Source of the DNA: an uncultured Lachnospiraceae bacterium
Lineage (GTDB): Bacteria > Bacillota > Clostridia > Lachnospirales > Lachnospiraceae
Length of the DNA stretch: 64,000 nt
Assembly: GCA_910585605.1 (NCBI GenBank)
Contig: CAJUFL010000014.1
Coordinates: forward strand, 1 to 64,000
Direction: 5' to 3'
Position numbers and translations under genes: made by a program. Under the pieces are notes generated by a model. That model did not search any database and was not told the origin of the DNA. It was given only the letters and a program-made list of their open reading frames with translations. Position 1 is the first letter of the stretch. Every line of letters begins with the position of its first letter. Shown piece by piece: positions 35,489-45,651 of the stretch.

Positions 35489-37300
35489 ATGATGCCGGTA
35501 ACAGATTTACAGGATATTCTGAAAAAACAGGTTGTATTGATGGACGGTGCAATGGGAACATATTATAGCAGAATACATCCGGAAGGAGGAGAGGCGGAAA
35601 GTGCAAATATTACGCACCCGGATTGGATTAAAGATATTCATAAAAAATATATTCTTGCGGGTGCAAAACTCATTAGAACCAATACTTTTGCAGTTAACCA
35701 TATGTTGTTCAGGCAAGAAGAGATAGAGGATAATCTGATTGCGGCAGTAAAGAATGCAAAGGATGCGGTAAAGGAAGCAGGTGCCCCAATATGGATTGCT
35801 GGCTCTATCGGACCTGTCCGCTGTGATAATGAACAGGAAGAAGAAAAGGTTTTTGAGGAGTATCAATATATCTGTAATGTTCTGGCAGGACAGGGAATCC
35901 GCATTTTTATACTGGAAACTTTTGCGGATACTGCAATGGTTATAAGGATTGCAGAGTATATTAAAAAATTAGCTGCCGATACCCTGTTGGAAGACGTATT
36001 TGTAATGGCTCAGTTTTCTGTGAATCGTATGGGATATACCAAGTATGGATACAGTATGCAGAGATTGGTAAATGAATTGGAGAACCAAACGGTTTTGTCA
36101 GGTTTTGGTTTTAACTGTGGCATTGGGGCGGCACATATGAATAAGTTGTTAACGAAAATTACGTTTTCAAAAGATTGTACATTAAGTGTTTTGCCAAATG
36201 CAGGGTATGAGCATATTTTGCGGGGAAGGCAGTTGTTCATAGATAATCCTTCGTATTATGCTTCTATTATGGAGCAGGTTTTGTCAAGTGGTGTGAACCT
36301 GATTGGCGGCTGTTGTGGAACTACACCGGAATATATTAAGGCATTATCGGAGATGTTAGGTGAGAAAAAGAGTCCTGTAAACAAAAGGATTATGCCGGTA
36401 GTGGGAAAAACAGTGTGTGCAGAACCGCCTCATCCATTTATGGAAAAGCTAAACAGGGGAGACAGGGTATATGCAGTGGAAATTGATTCTCCATTTGATC
36501 AGAAAGCAGACAAATTCTTAGAGGCGGCGTGTCGTCTGCGTGAAAATAATGTGGATATGATTACCATTTCTGATTCTCCAATGGCAAGGTCCAGGGCGGG
36601 GTCCTTTGAAATGGGGGTTTTTATTGCTAATAAAACAGGGGGATGTGTAATGCCTCACATATGCTGTAGGGACAGGAATCTGATTGCATTGCGTTCCACT
36701 ATACTTGGCGGATATATTAATGGAATTCGTGATATGCTGATCGTTACAGGAGATCCGGTGGCAAGAGATGACCAAAATATCATTTCAGGGGTATTTGATG
36801 TGAATTCCATCAAACTGATGGAATATGTCAAGAATATGAATCAGGAAATTTTTATGGAGGATCCGGTTTATTATGGAGGTGCCCTTAATTATGCAGGAGT
36901 TAATATAGAAGCGATTGTGGACAGGATGGAGAAAAAAATGGCGGCAGGATGCAGTTATTTTCTTACCCAGCCTGTGTATTCCGATTCGGATATTAACAGA
37001 GTAAGAGAATTGAAGAAACGGACTAATGCCAAAATTCTTCTTGGGATTATGCCGCTTGTAAGTTATAAAAATGCACTGTTTATGAAAAATGAACTGCCAG
37101 GGATTGATGTTCCAGATGAGATTGTCGATAGTTATTATCCTGACATGAATCGGGAACAAGCGGAAGAGACGGCTGTAAGATTAAGTGTAGAAATTGGCTG
37201 TAAGGCTTCAGATTTTGCAGACGGATATTATTTTATGACTCCATTTAACAGGGTTTCATTAGTGAATAGGATTATTAATAGATTGAGGGAATGCAAATGA
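35489..37300 (+). CDS. Bifunctional homocysteine S-methyltransferase / methylenetetrahydrofolate reductase
   Basis: Residues 1-290 form a homocysteine methyltransferase barrel with zinc ligands in GFNCGIG and GGCCGTTPEYI. Residues 315-600 form an MTHFR-like flavin barrel (RVYAVEIDSP, DMLIVTGDPVARDDQ, FLTQPVYSD). The same two-domain layout occurs in YitJ of Bacillus, in methionine supply and one-carbon metabolism. It is 603 residues, as expected. GGAGG lies 9 bases before the ATG. There is no SAM riboswitch in the 15-base gap after trkA, so it depends on upstream transcription or an internal promoter. Confidence 0.92.
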   Translation: MMPVTDLQDILKKQVVLMDGAMGTYYSRIHPEGGEAESANITHPDWIKDIHKKYILAGAKLIRTNTFAVNHMLFRQEEIEDNLIAAVKNAKDAVKEAGAPIWIAGSIGPVRCDNEQEEEKVFEEYQYICNVLAGQGIRIFILETFADTAMVIRIAEYIKKLAADTLLEDVFVMAQFSVNRMGYTKYGYSMQRLVNELENQTVLSGFGFNCGIGAAHMNKLLTKITFSKDCTLSVLPNAGYEHILRGRQLFIDNPSYYASIMEQVLSSGVNLIGGCCGTTPEYIKALSEMLGEKKSPVNKRIMPVVGKTVCAEPPHPFMEKLNRGDRVYAVEIDSPFDQKADKFLEAACRLRENNVDMITISDSPMARSRAGSFEMGVFIANKTGGCVMPHICCRDRNLIALRSTILGGYINGIRDMLIVTGDPVARDDQNIISGVFDVNSIKLMEYVKNMNQEIFMEDPVYYGGALNYAGVNIEAIVDRMEKKMAAGCSYFLTQPVYSDSDINRVRELKKRTNAKILLGIMPLVSYKNALFMKNELPGIDVPDEIVDSYYPDMNREQAEETAVRLSVEIGCKASDFADGYYFMTPFNRVSLVNRIINRLRECK

Positions 37301-38001
37301 GCACTTTTGTAGAGTTTAAGAATGTGAGTAAATGTTATCATACCGGAGAAGTTTCCATTCACGCACTAAAGGATGTTAATTTTGAAATTGAGCAGGGGGA
37401 ATTTTGTATTATTGTAGGAGCTTCCGGAGCAGGGAAAACAACAATTCTCAATATTTTAGGAGGAATGGATACCCTGACAAGTGGGGAGGTATCGTTAGAC
37501 GGTAGGCAGATATCAGCAATGAACAAAAAAGAATTGACCACCTATCGCCGGTATGATGTAGGATTTGTATTCCAGTTTTATAATCTGGTGGGAAATCTCA
37601 CGGCATTGGAAAATGTGGAACTTGCCTCCCAGATTTGTAAAAATCCACTGGATGCGGCAATGGTATTAGAAGAGGTGGGTTTAAAGGAAAGAATGTCTAA
37701 TTTTCCCGCACAGCTTTCCGGCGGGGAGCAGCAAAGAGTGGCAATTGCAAGAGCACTGGCCAAAAATCCTAAGCTCTTGCTTTGTGACGAGCCCACAGGA
37801 GCATTAGATTACCGGACCGGAAAGTCGGTGTTGAAGCTTTTGCAGGATACTTGCAAAAATACAGGAACTACAGTGGTTGTCATTACACATAATCAGGCAT
37901 TAACGGCAATGGCAGACCGTATTATCGTAGTTAAGAGTGGGAAAATCGCAGAGATGAGGATGAATGAACAGCCTATGGATGTATCAGAGCTGGAATGGTG
38001 A
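37297..38001 (+). CDS. ABC exporter ATPase (MacB/LolD type)
   Basis: The 234-residue ATPase has Walker A GASGAGKTT, Q-loop FVFQFYNLV, signature LSGGEQQRV, Walker B LLLCDEPTGALD and switch His in VITHNQ, as in FtsX/MacB-type systems. The frame begins at ATG 37291, but GAGGGA (37285-37290) is 6 bases before ATG 37297, which overlaps the previous stop as ATGA, a translational-coupling arrangement. It pairs with the long permease that starts 4 bases after its stop. Confidence 0.92.
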   Translation: MSTFVEFKNVSKCYHTGEVSIHALKDVNFEIEQGEFCIIVGASGAGKTTILNILGGMDTLTSGEVSLDGRQISAMNKKELTTYRRYDVGFVFQFYNLVGNLTALENVELASQICKNPLDAAMVLEEVGLKERMSNFPAQLSGGEQQRVAIARALAKNPKLLLCDEPTGALDYRTGKSVLKLLQDTCKNTGTTVVVITHNQALTAMADRIIVVKSGKIAEMRMNEQPMDVSELEW

Positions 38002-38005
38002 CAGA

Positions 38006-41000
38006 ATGAACAAGGGAATGATAAAATCCACAATCCGTGAAATAAAAGGAAGCTTTGGAAGATATATGGCGATTTTGTTGATCGTCGCTCTTGGTGTGGG
38101 CTTTTTTTCAGGTTTGCAGGTAGCGTATGATGCAATGGTTTATACAGCGGATGCTTATCTGGATGATTTGAATTTCTTTGATTACCGTCTGCTTTCCACA
38201 TTGGGATTTGATGAGGAAACGGCAGATGTGCTTGCAAAAGAGGAGGGTGTTCTGGCAGCAGAAGGATCAAAGAGTGCAGATGTTTTGATTGCGGAGGCTG
38301 ACGGTACAGAAAGAGTGGTTAAAACAATATCCTTTCCTCAAAAGGTAAATACGCTGGATTTAACTGCGGGGAGAATGCCGGAAGCGGAAAATGAATGTGT
38401 TGTGGACAGGCATGCGTATAGTGAAGCAGATATCGGAAGAAAATTAACCATAGCTGAATCGAATGAAAAAGAAGATCAGGATAAATTTTCGGTAAAAGAA
38501 TATACGATTGTAGGGATCGTAAGATCTCCGCTTTATATACACTATGACCGGGGAAATACTTCTGTTGGTGACGGAGCGATAGATGGTTTTGTTTATTTGA
38601 TGAAGGAAGCCTATGATATGGACTATGATACGGAAATCTATATTGCTTTCGATAAAGATGCAGCTATCTATTCAGAAGAATATGACAATCTGATGGATTC
38701 CAGAGAAGAAGAATGGAAGGAAATCTGCCAGAGGGAGGCGGACTTTAGATATCATCGTATTTATACAGAGGCACAGGAAGAGATTGAAGATGCGGATACG
38801 ACATTACAGGAGAAAAAGGCTGATGGGGAGAAAGAATTAGCAGAGGCACGGGATACGCTTACTGATGGAGAAAATGAAATTGCAAATGGGAAAAATGCAA
38901 TCAGTGAAGCAAAACGAACGTTATCAGACAACAAAGACACATTGGAGGAAAAGGAAGAAGAATATAAGAAAGGTCTTAAAGTATATAAGAAAAATAAAGC
39001 AGTCTATGATAAGGGGAAAAAGGCATATGACAAGGGAGTAAATACCTATAACACGCAGTATGCGGAGTATGAAAAAAATCTTACTGCTTATGAAGCCAAT
39101 CAAAAAGCTTATGACAGAAGTGAGCAGGAATATGCCAAAGCCAAGGAACAATATGAAAGCGGGAAAGCATATTTAAGTGAGCAGGAGCAGAAGGTAAAAG
39201 AGCAGGAATTTGCAGCATGGAGAGCAACATTAGATGCGACAGGGAGTACATTGGCGGGTGTAAAATCGCAGTTAGATGCGGGAGCTGTGGAATTAAAGGA
39301 AGCAAAGAAAAACATTGATACTGAGGGGAAAAAACTGAGCAAGGCCGATAAACAGTTAAAAAAGGCAAAAAAAGAACTGGACGAAGCAGGTATCAAAATT
39401 GAAGAAGCAAAAAAACAGTTTTCCCAGGCCGAAAGACAGATTTCAGAAAAGGAAAGGGAGTTGGTGTCTGCCGAAAAAGAGCTTGCCAATGGGCGGATAG
39501 AATATGATGATGCCAAAAAGGAATATGATGAAAAGATAGCGGATGCAGGGAAAGAAATTGCAGATGCAAGAGAAGAACTTAAAAATTTGGAAAAACCGGA
39601 AAGCTATGTATTAGGCAGGGAAACCAATACAGGATATGCAGGTTTTGATAATGATGCCCAGATTGTCAAGGGAATCGCAAAGGTATTTCCAATCTTTTTT
39701 TTCCTGGTAGCAGCACTGGTATGTATGACTACCATGGCAAGGATGATGGAAGAACAGCGTACCCAGATTGGAGTGTTAAAGGCTCTGGGATATTCTAATG
39801 CAGCGATTATAGGGAAATATATGGTGTATTCAGGAAGTGGGGCATTGATGGGTGCAGTCGGTGGTTATTTTGCAGGCACATGGACATTTTCAATCGTTAT
39901 ATGGAATGCATATAAAATGATGTATGATATGGGTTCCCTGCATTATGTATTGAACAGTGGACTGGCAGTTATTTCTGTTTTAGTGGCACTTTTATGCTCT
40001 GCGGGAACCACATTCGTAGTGTGCTATCAGGAACTGCGGGAAATGGCGGCGGCATTGATGAGACCGAAGACGCCCAAAGCAGGTAAAAGGGTGCTGTTAG
40101 AAAAGATTCCTTTTATCTGGAAACATTTAAAATTTTTAGATAAAGTATCAGTACGGAATCTTTTCCGCTATAAAAGGCGGTTTTTTATGATGATTATCGG
40201 AATCAGTGGGTGTACAGCATTACTTGTTACAGGAATGGGTGTGCGGGATTCTATAGCAAATATTGCAGATACCCAGTTTGAACAAATATTTATTTATGAT
40301 ATAGCAGCAGATATCAGGGAAGAAGAGGTCAAGGTTCCGGATATAAAGGAGTCTCTTTTGATTGCAGGGAAGAGTGTGGATTTACAGACTGGCGGGGAAG
40401 TAAAGAGTGTTTATCTGATGGTTCCTGACGAAAAAGAAAGATTTTCTTCATATGTAGATTTGCATACAGAAGAAGGGGAACAGATTGATTTTCCGGAAAA
40501 CGGCAAGGCAGTGATTTCTTCTAAACTGGCAGAGAATTATGGTATTGGCGTGGGGGACACTGTTACCCTGCAAAACAGTGATTTAAAGGGTGGAACCGTT
40601 ATGGTAAGCGGCATTTACCAGAATTATTTTAATCATTATGTAATCATGACCCCTGTTACGTATGAACAGCTTTTTAAAGAAAAGACTGAATACAATGAAA
40701 TGTATGTAAATATTGAGGAGAATGCAGATGTGTATGCGGTTGCTTCTGCTCTGATGAAAGAGGAAGACGTCAGTATGGTAACAGTCAGTGCGGACATTAA
40801 AAAGAGGGTATCTGATATGATGGGCAGTCTGGATTATGTTGTAATTCTCGTAATTATCTGTGCCGCCATGCTTGCATTTATTGTAATATACAACCTCAAT
40901 AATATTAATATTACGGAGAGGATACGGGAAATTGCAACGATTAAGGTGCTTGGATTTTATAAGGAAGAAACCAATTCTTATATTTTCAGGGAAAACACCG

Positions 41001-41230
41001 TATTAACATTGTTTGGCAGTCTTGTGGGTATTTTACTGGGACATTACCTGCACCGGTTTGTTATGAGCCAGATTAAGATTGATGCAGTGGCGTTTGATGT
41101 GCGTGTTACAGGTCTCAGTTTTATCCTGAGCATCATCCTGACACTTTTATTTAATCAGATTGTGAATCTTTTTATGTCAAAGAAGCTTGAGAATATAGAT
41201 ATGGCAGAATCTCTTAAGTCAGTAGAATAA
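38006..41230 (+). CDS. FtsX-type ABC permease with a long extracytoplasmic coiled coil
   Basis: The protein has about 1,074 residues. An N-terminal membrane helix (about 15-35) is followed by a MacB-like domain and then, at about 252-531, a long Lys/Glu/Ala/Tyr-rich segment with heptad character (YDKGKKAYDKGVNTYNTQ-type repeats), predicted as an antiparallel coiled coil outside the membrane. Three membrane helices, a second MacB-like domain and three more helices (FtsX domain) complete it. The type occurs in Firmicutes; the coiled coil may reach into the cell wall. It forms an exporter with the ATPase upstream. The frame is open from 37964, but 38006 fits the gene order. Confidence 0.88.
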   Translation: MNKGMIKSTIREIKGSFGRYMAILLIVALGVGFFSGLQVAYDAMVYTADAYLDDLNFFDYRLLSTLGFDEETADVLAKEEGVLAAEGSKSADVLIAEADGTERVVKTISFPQKVNTLDLTAGRMPEAENECVVDRHAYSEADIGRKLTIAESNEKEDQDKFSVKEYTIVGIVRSPLYIHYDRGNTSVGDGAIDGFVYLMKEAYDMDYDTEIYIAFDKDAAIYSEEYDNLMDSREEEWKEICQREADFRYHRIYTEAQEEIEDADTTLQEKKADGEKELAEARDTLTDGENEIANGKNAISEAKRTLSDNKDTLEEKEEEYKKGLKVYKKNKAVYDKGKKAYDKGVNTYNTQYAEYEKNLTAYEANQKAYDRSEQEYAKAKEQYESGKAYLSEQEQKVKEQEFAAWRATLDATGSTLAGVKSQLDAGAVELKEAKKNIDTEGKKLSKADKQLKKAKKELDEAGIKIEEAKKQFSQAERQISEKERELVSAEKELANGRIEYDDAKKEYDEKIADAGKEIADAREELKNLEKPESYVLGRETNTGYAGFDNDAQIVKGIAKVFPIFFFLVAALVCMTTMARMMEEQRTQIGVLKALGYSNAAIIGKYMVYSGSGALMGAVGGYFAGTWTFSIVIWNAYKMMYDMGSLHYVLNSGLAVISVLVALLCSAGTTFVVCYQELREMAAALMRPKTPKAGKRVLLEKIPFIWKHLKFLDKVSVRNLFRYKRRFFMMIIGISGCTALLVTGMGVRDSIANIADTQFEQIFIYDIAADIREEEVKVPDIKESLLIAGKSVDLQTGGEVKSVYLMVPDEKERFSSYVDLHTEEGEQIDFPENGKAVISSKLAENYGIGVGDTVTLQNSDLKGGTVMVSGIYQNYFNHYVIMTPVTYEQLFKEKTEYNEMYVNIEENADVYAVASALMKEEDVSMVTVSADIKKRVSDMMGSLDYVVILVIICAAMLAFIVIYNLNNINITERIREIATIKVLGFYKEETNSYIFRENTVLTLFGSLVGILLGHYLHRFVMSQIKIDAVAFDVRVTGLSFILSIILTLLFNQIVNLFMSKKLENIDMAESLKSVE

Positions 41231-41371
41231 TCCTGTACGCTTTTATAGGCAGAGGAAGAAGAACAGGTATATTTTACAGGAAATAGGGATATACATGAAA
41301 CAACAGACATTTTTCAGAACCGCATAAAGTTTATGTAGACGAAAACGTAAAAGGAATGAAGGTGTCAGGGA

Positions 41372-43054
41372 ATGAATGTTTCAGAGATTATTAAGAGATT
41401 GGATGATTTTGTCTGGGGACCGCTGATGCTGGTCTTACTGGTGGGAACCGGTATTTTTCTGACGATCCGCACAGGTTTTCTGCCATGGAGGAATCTTCCG
41501 TATGCACTAAAAAGCACTTTAAGTAAGAAAGCACGTACTAAAGGCAGTGGAGAGGGGGATGTCTCTCCGTTTTCCGCACTTACCACAGCATTGGCAGCGA
41601 CGATTGGTACAGGTAATATAGTAGGGGTGGCAACGGCAATGGTGTCCGGAGGTCCAGGAGCATTGGTCTGGATGTGGATTTCTGCCTGTTTTGGTCTGGC
41701 ATCTAAGTTTTCCGAGTGTATGCTTGCCATTAAGTATCGTGAGATAAATGATAGGGGAGAAATGTCAGGCGGCCCCATGTATACCATGAGAAAGGCATTT
41801 AGGCATAAGACATTTGGAAAGCTCTTTGGCTGGCTGTTTGCATTTTTTACTGTCATGGCATCCTTTGGTATCGGTAACATGACACAGGCAAATTCTATAG
41901 CATCAGCTTTACATGAAACGTTTCATTTCCCTACAAAGATGATTGGAATTATCATTACGGTTCTTGTCCTGTTTATTATTGTGGGCGGGATTCAGACAAT
42001 TTCAAAGATATCTTCCATCATAGTGCCTATTATGGCGGTCTTTTATGTGGTTGCAGGCATTATTGTAATAGCAGGTAATATAGAAAATATACCTTCCGGC
42101 ATCGCTGCTGTTTTTTCAATGGCATTCAGCGTGAAGGCAGTGACCGGTGGAGCTCTGGGTACGGTTGTGGCTTCTATGATGGGAGCGGTGCGTTATGGTA
42201 TTGCCCGTGGGATATTTTCCAATGAAGCAGGCATGGGTTCAGCTGCAATTACGGCAGCAGCAGCGGCTACGGATTATCCGGTCCGGCAGGGTTATATCAA
42301 TATGACAGGAACCTTTTGGGATACTATTGTTGTATGTACGATTACAGGATTGGCGATTGCCTCGTCCGGAGTACTGGGCATGACGACACAAAAAGCGGCA
42401 GGTACATATGCAGTAGCAGGAAGTCAGATGATAACCGAGGTATCCTATGATGGGAAGAAATGCATAAATGTATATGACATGGAGATAGATGGAAGAAGAG
42501 TTATATTGAGGGATAAGAATCATATACCCCTTATGCTGACACCGTATAAGGGAAGCTATGAAAAAGCCGCTTCCGGTGTGGAAAAGGCAGTTATTACAAA
42601 TGGTGTTATGATGGGTACATGGGAGGGAGATGACCGGAATCTTTATCATTTTGGAAGGGATGGAAGTTATGTATGTGATGAATTGATAAAGGGGGCGTCC
42701 CTGACTATCCAGTCTTTTACAACAGTGCTGGGGAAAGCCGGTGGCTGGGTTATATCTGTGGGAATTGCGTTGTTTGCGTTTTCCACCATACTTGGATGGG
42801 AATATCAGGGAGAGAAAGCCTTTGAATATATGATGGGGACATATCGGTATAATATGGTATACCGGATTGGATTTTCGCTTATTGCATACATAGGAGCAAC
42901 ACAGGCACTGGAACTTGTCTGGAATCTGTCGGATATTGCCAATGCCCTGATGGCAGTTCCGAACCTGATCTGCCTGCTGGTCCTTAGCGGAGAAATCGCG
43001 AAAGAGATGAAGGCCTTTCAGAAAGTGATTGACGCAGAAAGAACCTTTAAATAA
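41372..43054 (+). CDS. AGCS family sodium/alanine symporter with an inserted loop
   Basis: The protein has the AGCS core: LTTALAATIGTGNIVGVATA, GMGSAAITAAAA and the last helices around FAFSTILGWEYQGEK. It imports alanine or glycine with sodium. At 560 residues it is about 90 longer than typical members. The extra part, about residues 350-440, is hydrophilic (ITEVSYDGKKCINVYDMEIDG in split form through YHFGRDGSYVCDE) and lies between two conserved membrane segments, so it forms an extra soluble domain. The reading frame across it is clean. Confidence 0.9.
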   Translation: MNVSEIIKRLDDFVWGPLMLVLLVGTGIFLTIRTGFLPWRNLPYALKSTLSKKARTKGSGEGDVSPFSALTTALAATIGTGNIVGVATAMVSGGPGALVWMWISACFGLASKFSECMLAIKYREINDRGEMSGGPMYTMRKAFRHKTFGKLFGWLFAFFTVMASFGIGNMTQANSIASALHETFHFPTKMIGIIITVLVLFIIVGGIQTISKISSIIVPIMAVFYVVAGIIVIAGNIENIPSGIAAVFSMAFSVKAVTGGALGTVVASMMGAVRYGIARGIFSNEAGMGSAAITAAAAATDYPVRQGYINMTGTFWDTIVVCTITGLAIASSGVLGMTTQKAAGTYAVAGSQMITEVSYDGKKCINVYDMEIDGRRVILRDKNHIPLMLTPYKGSYEKAASGVEKAVITNGVMMGTWEGDDRNLYHFGRDGSYVCDELIKGASLTIQSFTTVLGKAGGWVISVGIALFAFSTILGWEYQGEKAFEYMMGTYRYNMVYRIGFSLIAYIGATQALELVWNLSDIANALMAVPNLICLLVLSGEIAKEMKAFQKVIDAERTFK

Positions 43055-43084
43055 GAACAATTTATAGCATTGTTTGGATATTAT

Positions 43085-43131
43085 AATGGCACGCTGCTGG
43101 CAAAATATGAGTTGCCGGTACCGTGCCATTA
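43085..43131. terminator. Terminator hairpin between symporter and asnB
   Basis: AATGGCACG pairs with CGTGCCATT, and an inner CTGGCAA pairs with TTGCCGG. It lies between convergent genes and is followed by AAAAG on the plus strand, so the T run favours the minus direction only weakly. Confidence 0.5.
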
Positions 43132-43156
43132 AAAGATGGTGTGTTATGAAGACATA

Positions 43157-45010
43157 CTATGCTGTTAATCGTATCTTGTATTTTGCAAGCCAGTAATTGA
43201 TCTGTAAAAAATATGCCAGAAGCTGTGGTCCTGCCATCAGCTGTCCATAGAATGGTCTTCCGTAATCAGTTGGATTTTTCATAAAGCCCATGACTTTATT
43301 TCGGTCGATCAGAGTACAGAGGGGAGCAGTTCCGTCATGTAAAAGCTCCGTCATTTCCTGACGCAGGAGTTTTTCATAGGCGGGATCGTAGGTTTTGGGA
43401 TAAGGACTTTTTTTACGATAAAGAATTTCTTCCGGCAGATATTTTTCTCCCGCTGCCCGGAGGAGCCCTTTTACGATTCCATTATGGCATTTCATTTCCC
43501 ATGGAACATTCCATACATATTCAATAATCCGGTGGTCTGCTAACGGTACGCGTGCTTCCAATCCGCTATACATACTGGTTCTGTCCATACGGTCAAGAAG
43601 TGTCTGCATAAACCATTTAAGGTTCAGGTACGCAATTTCCCTTCTTCTTTTTTCTTCCGGGTTTTCGCCCGGTAATACGGGAGTTTCCCGGATAGTTTTT
43701 TCATAAGCTGCCCGGGCATATTCCTCTATGGGAAGTTCCTGTAAGACTTCATCCTTTAGTAGCATTGTGCGGGGTGCAAAATCCATTGACCAGGGGAAAA
43801 TGTCTGCTTCGAAACATTCTTTTTTATGAAACCATGGATAACCTCCAAAGATTTCGTCAGCACACTCACCGGTCAAAGTAACTTTATTGTGTTTTGCAAC
43901 CTCTTTACAAAAGTATAGCATGGAAGATTCCACATCCGCCATACAGGGGAGGTCTCTGGCATCTACGGCATCATATAGATAGTTGTATAATTCTTTGTTA
44001 TTGCATTCCAGAAAATGGTGATTTGTATTTGAAAATTGAACCATTTTTTCCACCCAGGGACGATCCTGTGTCGGCTGGAATGCATTTGCCTTGAAGTTTA
44101 CATCATTATCGGTAAAATCAAAAGAGTAGGTATCCAGCTGTTTTCCTTCTTTTTGAAGTTCCTCGCTGCATATTGCCGTTACAAAGCTGCTGTCCACACC
44201 GCCGGATAAAAATGTGCAGATGGGAACGTCAGACAGCATTTGTTCCCTGATCGATCCAGTGATCAGAGTCCGGGTCTGCTCTACGGTCTCCTCAAAATTT
44301 TGCTGGTGTGGGCGGCTTTCCAGTTGCCAGTAGCAGTGCTCCCGGCAGCTATTTTTATTAAATTCCAGAAAATGACCGGGAAGAATTTCGTATATATTTT
44401 TAAAGACGCCTTTTCCATATGTTTTTGCGGGACCAAGACCAAATATTTCGCATAGACCTTCCTTATCCACTTCCGGAGTTATTTCGGGATAGCAGAACAA
44501 TCCTTTTATTTCCGAAGAGAAGACGAGGGTGTTTTGCTTGATCGTATAAAAGAGAGGCTTGATTCCCGAGCGGTCCCGGAACAGATATAATTTTTGTTTC
44601 CAGGAATCCCATATGGCAAAGGCGAAAATACCGTTCAATTTTTTTACGATATCTACACCATAGATTTCATATCCTGCAAGGATTACTTCAGTATCACTGG
44701 TTGTATGAAAACGCACTCCTTTATGTTGAAGTTCCTTTTTCAATTCTTTCATGTTATAGATTTCTCCGTTATATACGATGGTCACACTGCGTCCACCCAA
44801 AGAACGGGTCATAGGCTGGTGTCCGGTGGATAAATCTATAATTGACAGCCGGACATGGGACAATCCGCAATGGGAGTGTAAAAATGTTCCGTTGTCATCC
44901 GGTCCGCGATGTTCCTGCTGCCGATTCATTTTCTCTAATATTTTGGTCCATTTATCTGGCGTGGCTGCATAATTTACTGAAAAATTGCAAAAACCAGCTA
45001 TGCCACACAT
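43157..45010 (-). CDS. asnB: Asparagine synthase (glutamine-hydrolysing)
   Basis: The 617-residue protein has an N-terminal class II glutaminase with catalytic Cys2 (M-C-G-I-A-G-F), GPDDNG and VYNGEIYN, and a C-terminal synthetase with the ATP loop FLSGGVDSSFV. The product is asparagine from aspartate. The frame starts 6 bases earlier at a TTG, but the ATG at 45010 places Cys directly after Met as required for catalysis. It lies 36 bases downstream of the dipicolinate synthase genes on the same strand and may be read with them. Confidence 0.94.
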   Translation of the reverse strand: MCGIAGFCNFSVNYAATPDKWTKILEKMNRQQEHRGPDDNGTFLHSHCGLSHVRLSIIDLSTGHQPMTRSLGGRSVTIVYNGEIYNMKELKKELQHKGVRFHTTSDTEVILAGYEIYGVDIVKKLNGIFAFAIWDSWKQKLYLFRDRSGIKPLFYTIKQNTLVFSSEIKGLFCYPEITPEVDKEGLCEIFGLGPAKTYGKGVFKNIYEILPGHFLEFNKNSCREHCYWQLESRPHQQNFEETVEQTRTLITGSIREQMLSDVPICTFLSGGVDSSFVTAICSEELQKEGKQLDTYSFDFTDNDVNFKANAFQPTQDRPWVEKMVQFSNTNHHFLECNNKELYNYLYDAVDARDLPCMADVESSMLYFCKEVAKHNKVTLTGECADEIFGGYPWFHKKECFEADIFPWSMDFAPRTMLLKDEVLQELPIEEYARAAYEKTIRETPVLPGENPEEKRRREIAYLNLKWFMQTLLDRMDRTSMYSGLEARVPLADHRIIEYVWNVPWEMKCHNGIVKGLLRAAGEKYLPEEILYRKKSPYPKTYDPAYEKLLRQEMTELLHDGTAPLCTLIDRNKVMGFMKNPTDYGRPFYGQLMAGPQLLAYFLQINYWLAKYKIRLTA

Positions 45011-45046
45011 AATCAATATATCCTTTCCTTGTTATCATATCTTTCA

Positions 45047-45634
45047 TCACTTAAAAGCTTCCAGAATTGGCTGATACTGTTGTCCCTCGAGAGCAAGCTC
45101 CAAAGCAGGTATCAGTTTATCTGTATGTGCAATCAGGGAATTGCTTTTCTTAATTGGATTATCCTGCCCAAAAGGAACAAAATATATGTTTTTGGCATTC
45201 AGTAATAATCCGATATTTTTCATATTCATTCCCAGGGCATCATTGGTAGAAATGGAGATTACAAGTGGTTTGTTATTTCTTAAATGTGCTTTTGCCCCCA
45301 TCAATACAGGGGTATCGGTAATGCCGTTTGCAAGCTTGGCGATGGTATTGCCGGTACAGGGAAAAATAACTAAAATGTCCAGATATGCCTGAGGCCCGAT
45401 CGGTTCGGCATCTTCAATGGTAAAGATAGGTTTTCGCCCTGTAATTTCTTCTGCTTTTTTTATGAATTCCTCGGGAGTGCCAAAACGGCTGGAAATCTGT
45501 TGAGAAGCATTAGAAAAGATAGTGTAGACATCTGCTCCTGCTTCCACCAGCTTTTTTAATTCCACAAATATTTTATCAAAGGTACAAAATGAACCGGTCA
45601 GTGCAACACCAACCTTTTTTCCCTTTAATTCCAT
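45047..45634 (-). CDS. dpaB: Dipicolinate synthase subunit B
   Basis: The 195-residue flavoprotein-fold protein matches the SpoVFB/DpaB family: KKVGVALTGSFCTFDKIF at the N-terminus, the SSRFGT loop and FPCTGNTIAKLANGITDTPV. With subunit A it makes dipicolinic acid, the spore-core calcium chelator, from dihydrodipicolinate. AAAGGGGAT precedes the ATG, and subunit A ends 17 bases upstream. Its presence shows that the organism forms endospores; transcription is expected in the mother cell late in sporulation. Confidence 0.95.
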   Translation of the reverse strand: MELKGKKVGVALTGSFCTFDKIFVELKKLVEAGADVYTIFSNASQQISSRFGTPEEFIKKAEEITGRKPIFTIEDAEPIGPQAYLDILVIFPCTGNTIAKLANGITDTPVLMGAKAHLRNNKPLVISISTNDALGMNMKNIGLLLNAKNIYFVPFGQDNPIKKSNSLIAHTDKLIPALELALEGQQYQPILEAFK

Positions 45635-45651
45635 TTAAAAATCCCCTTTAA

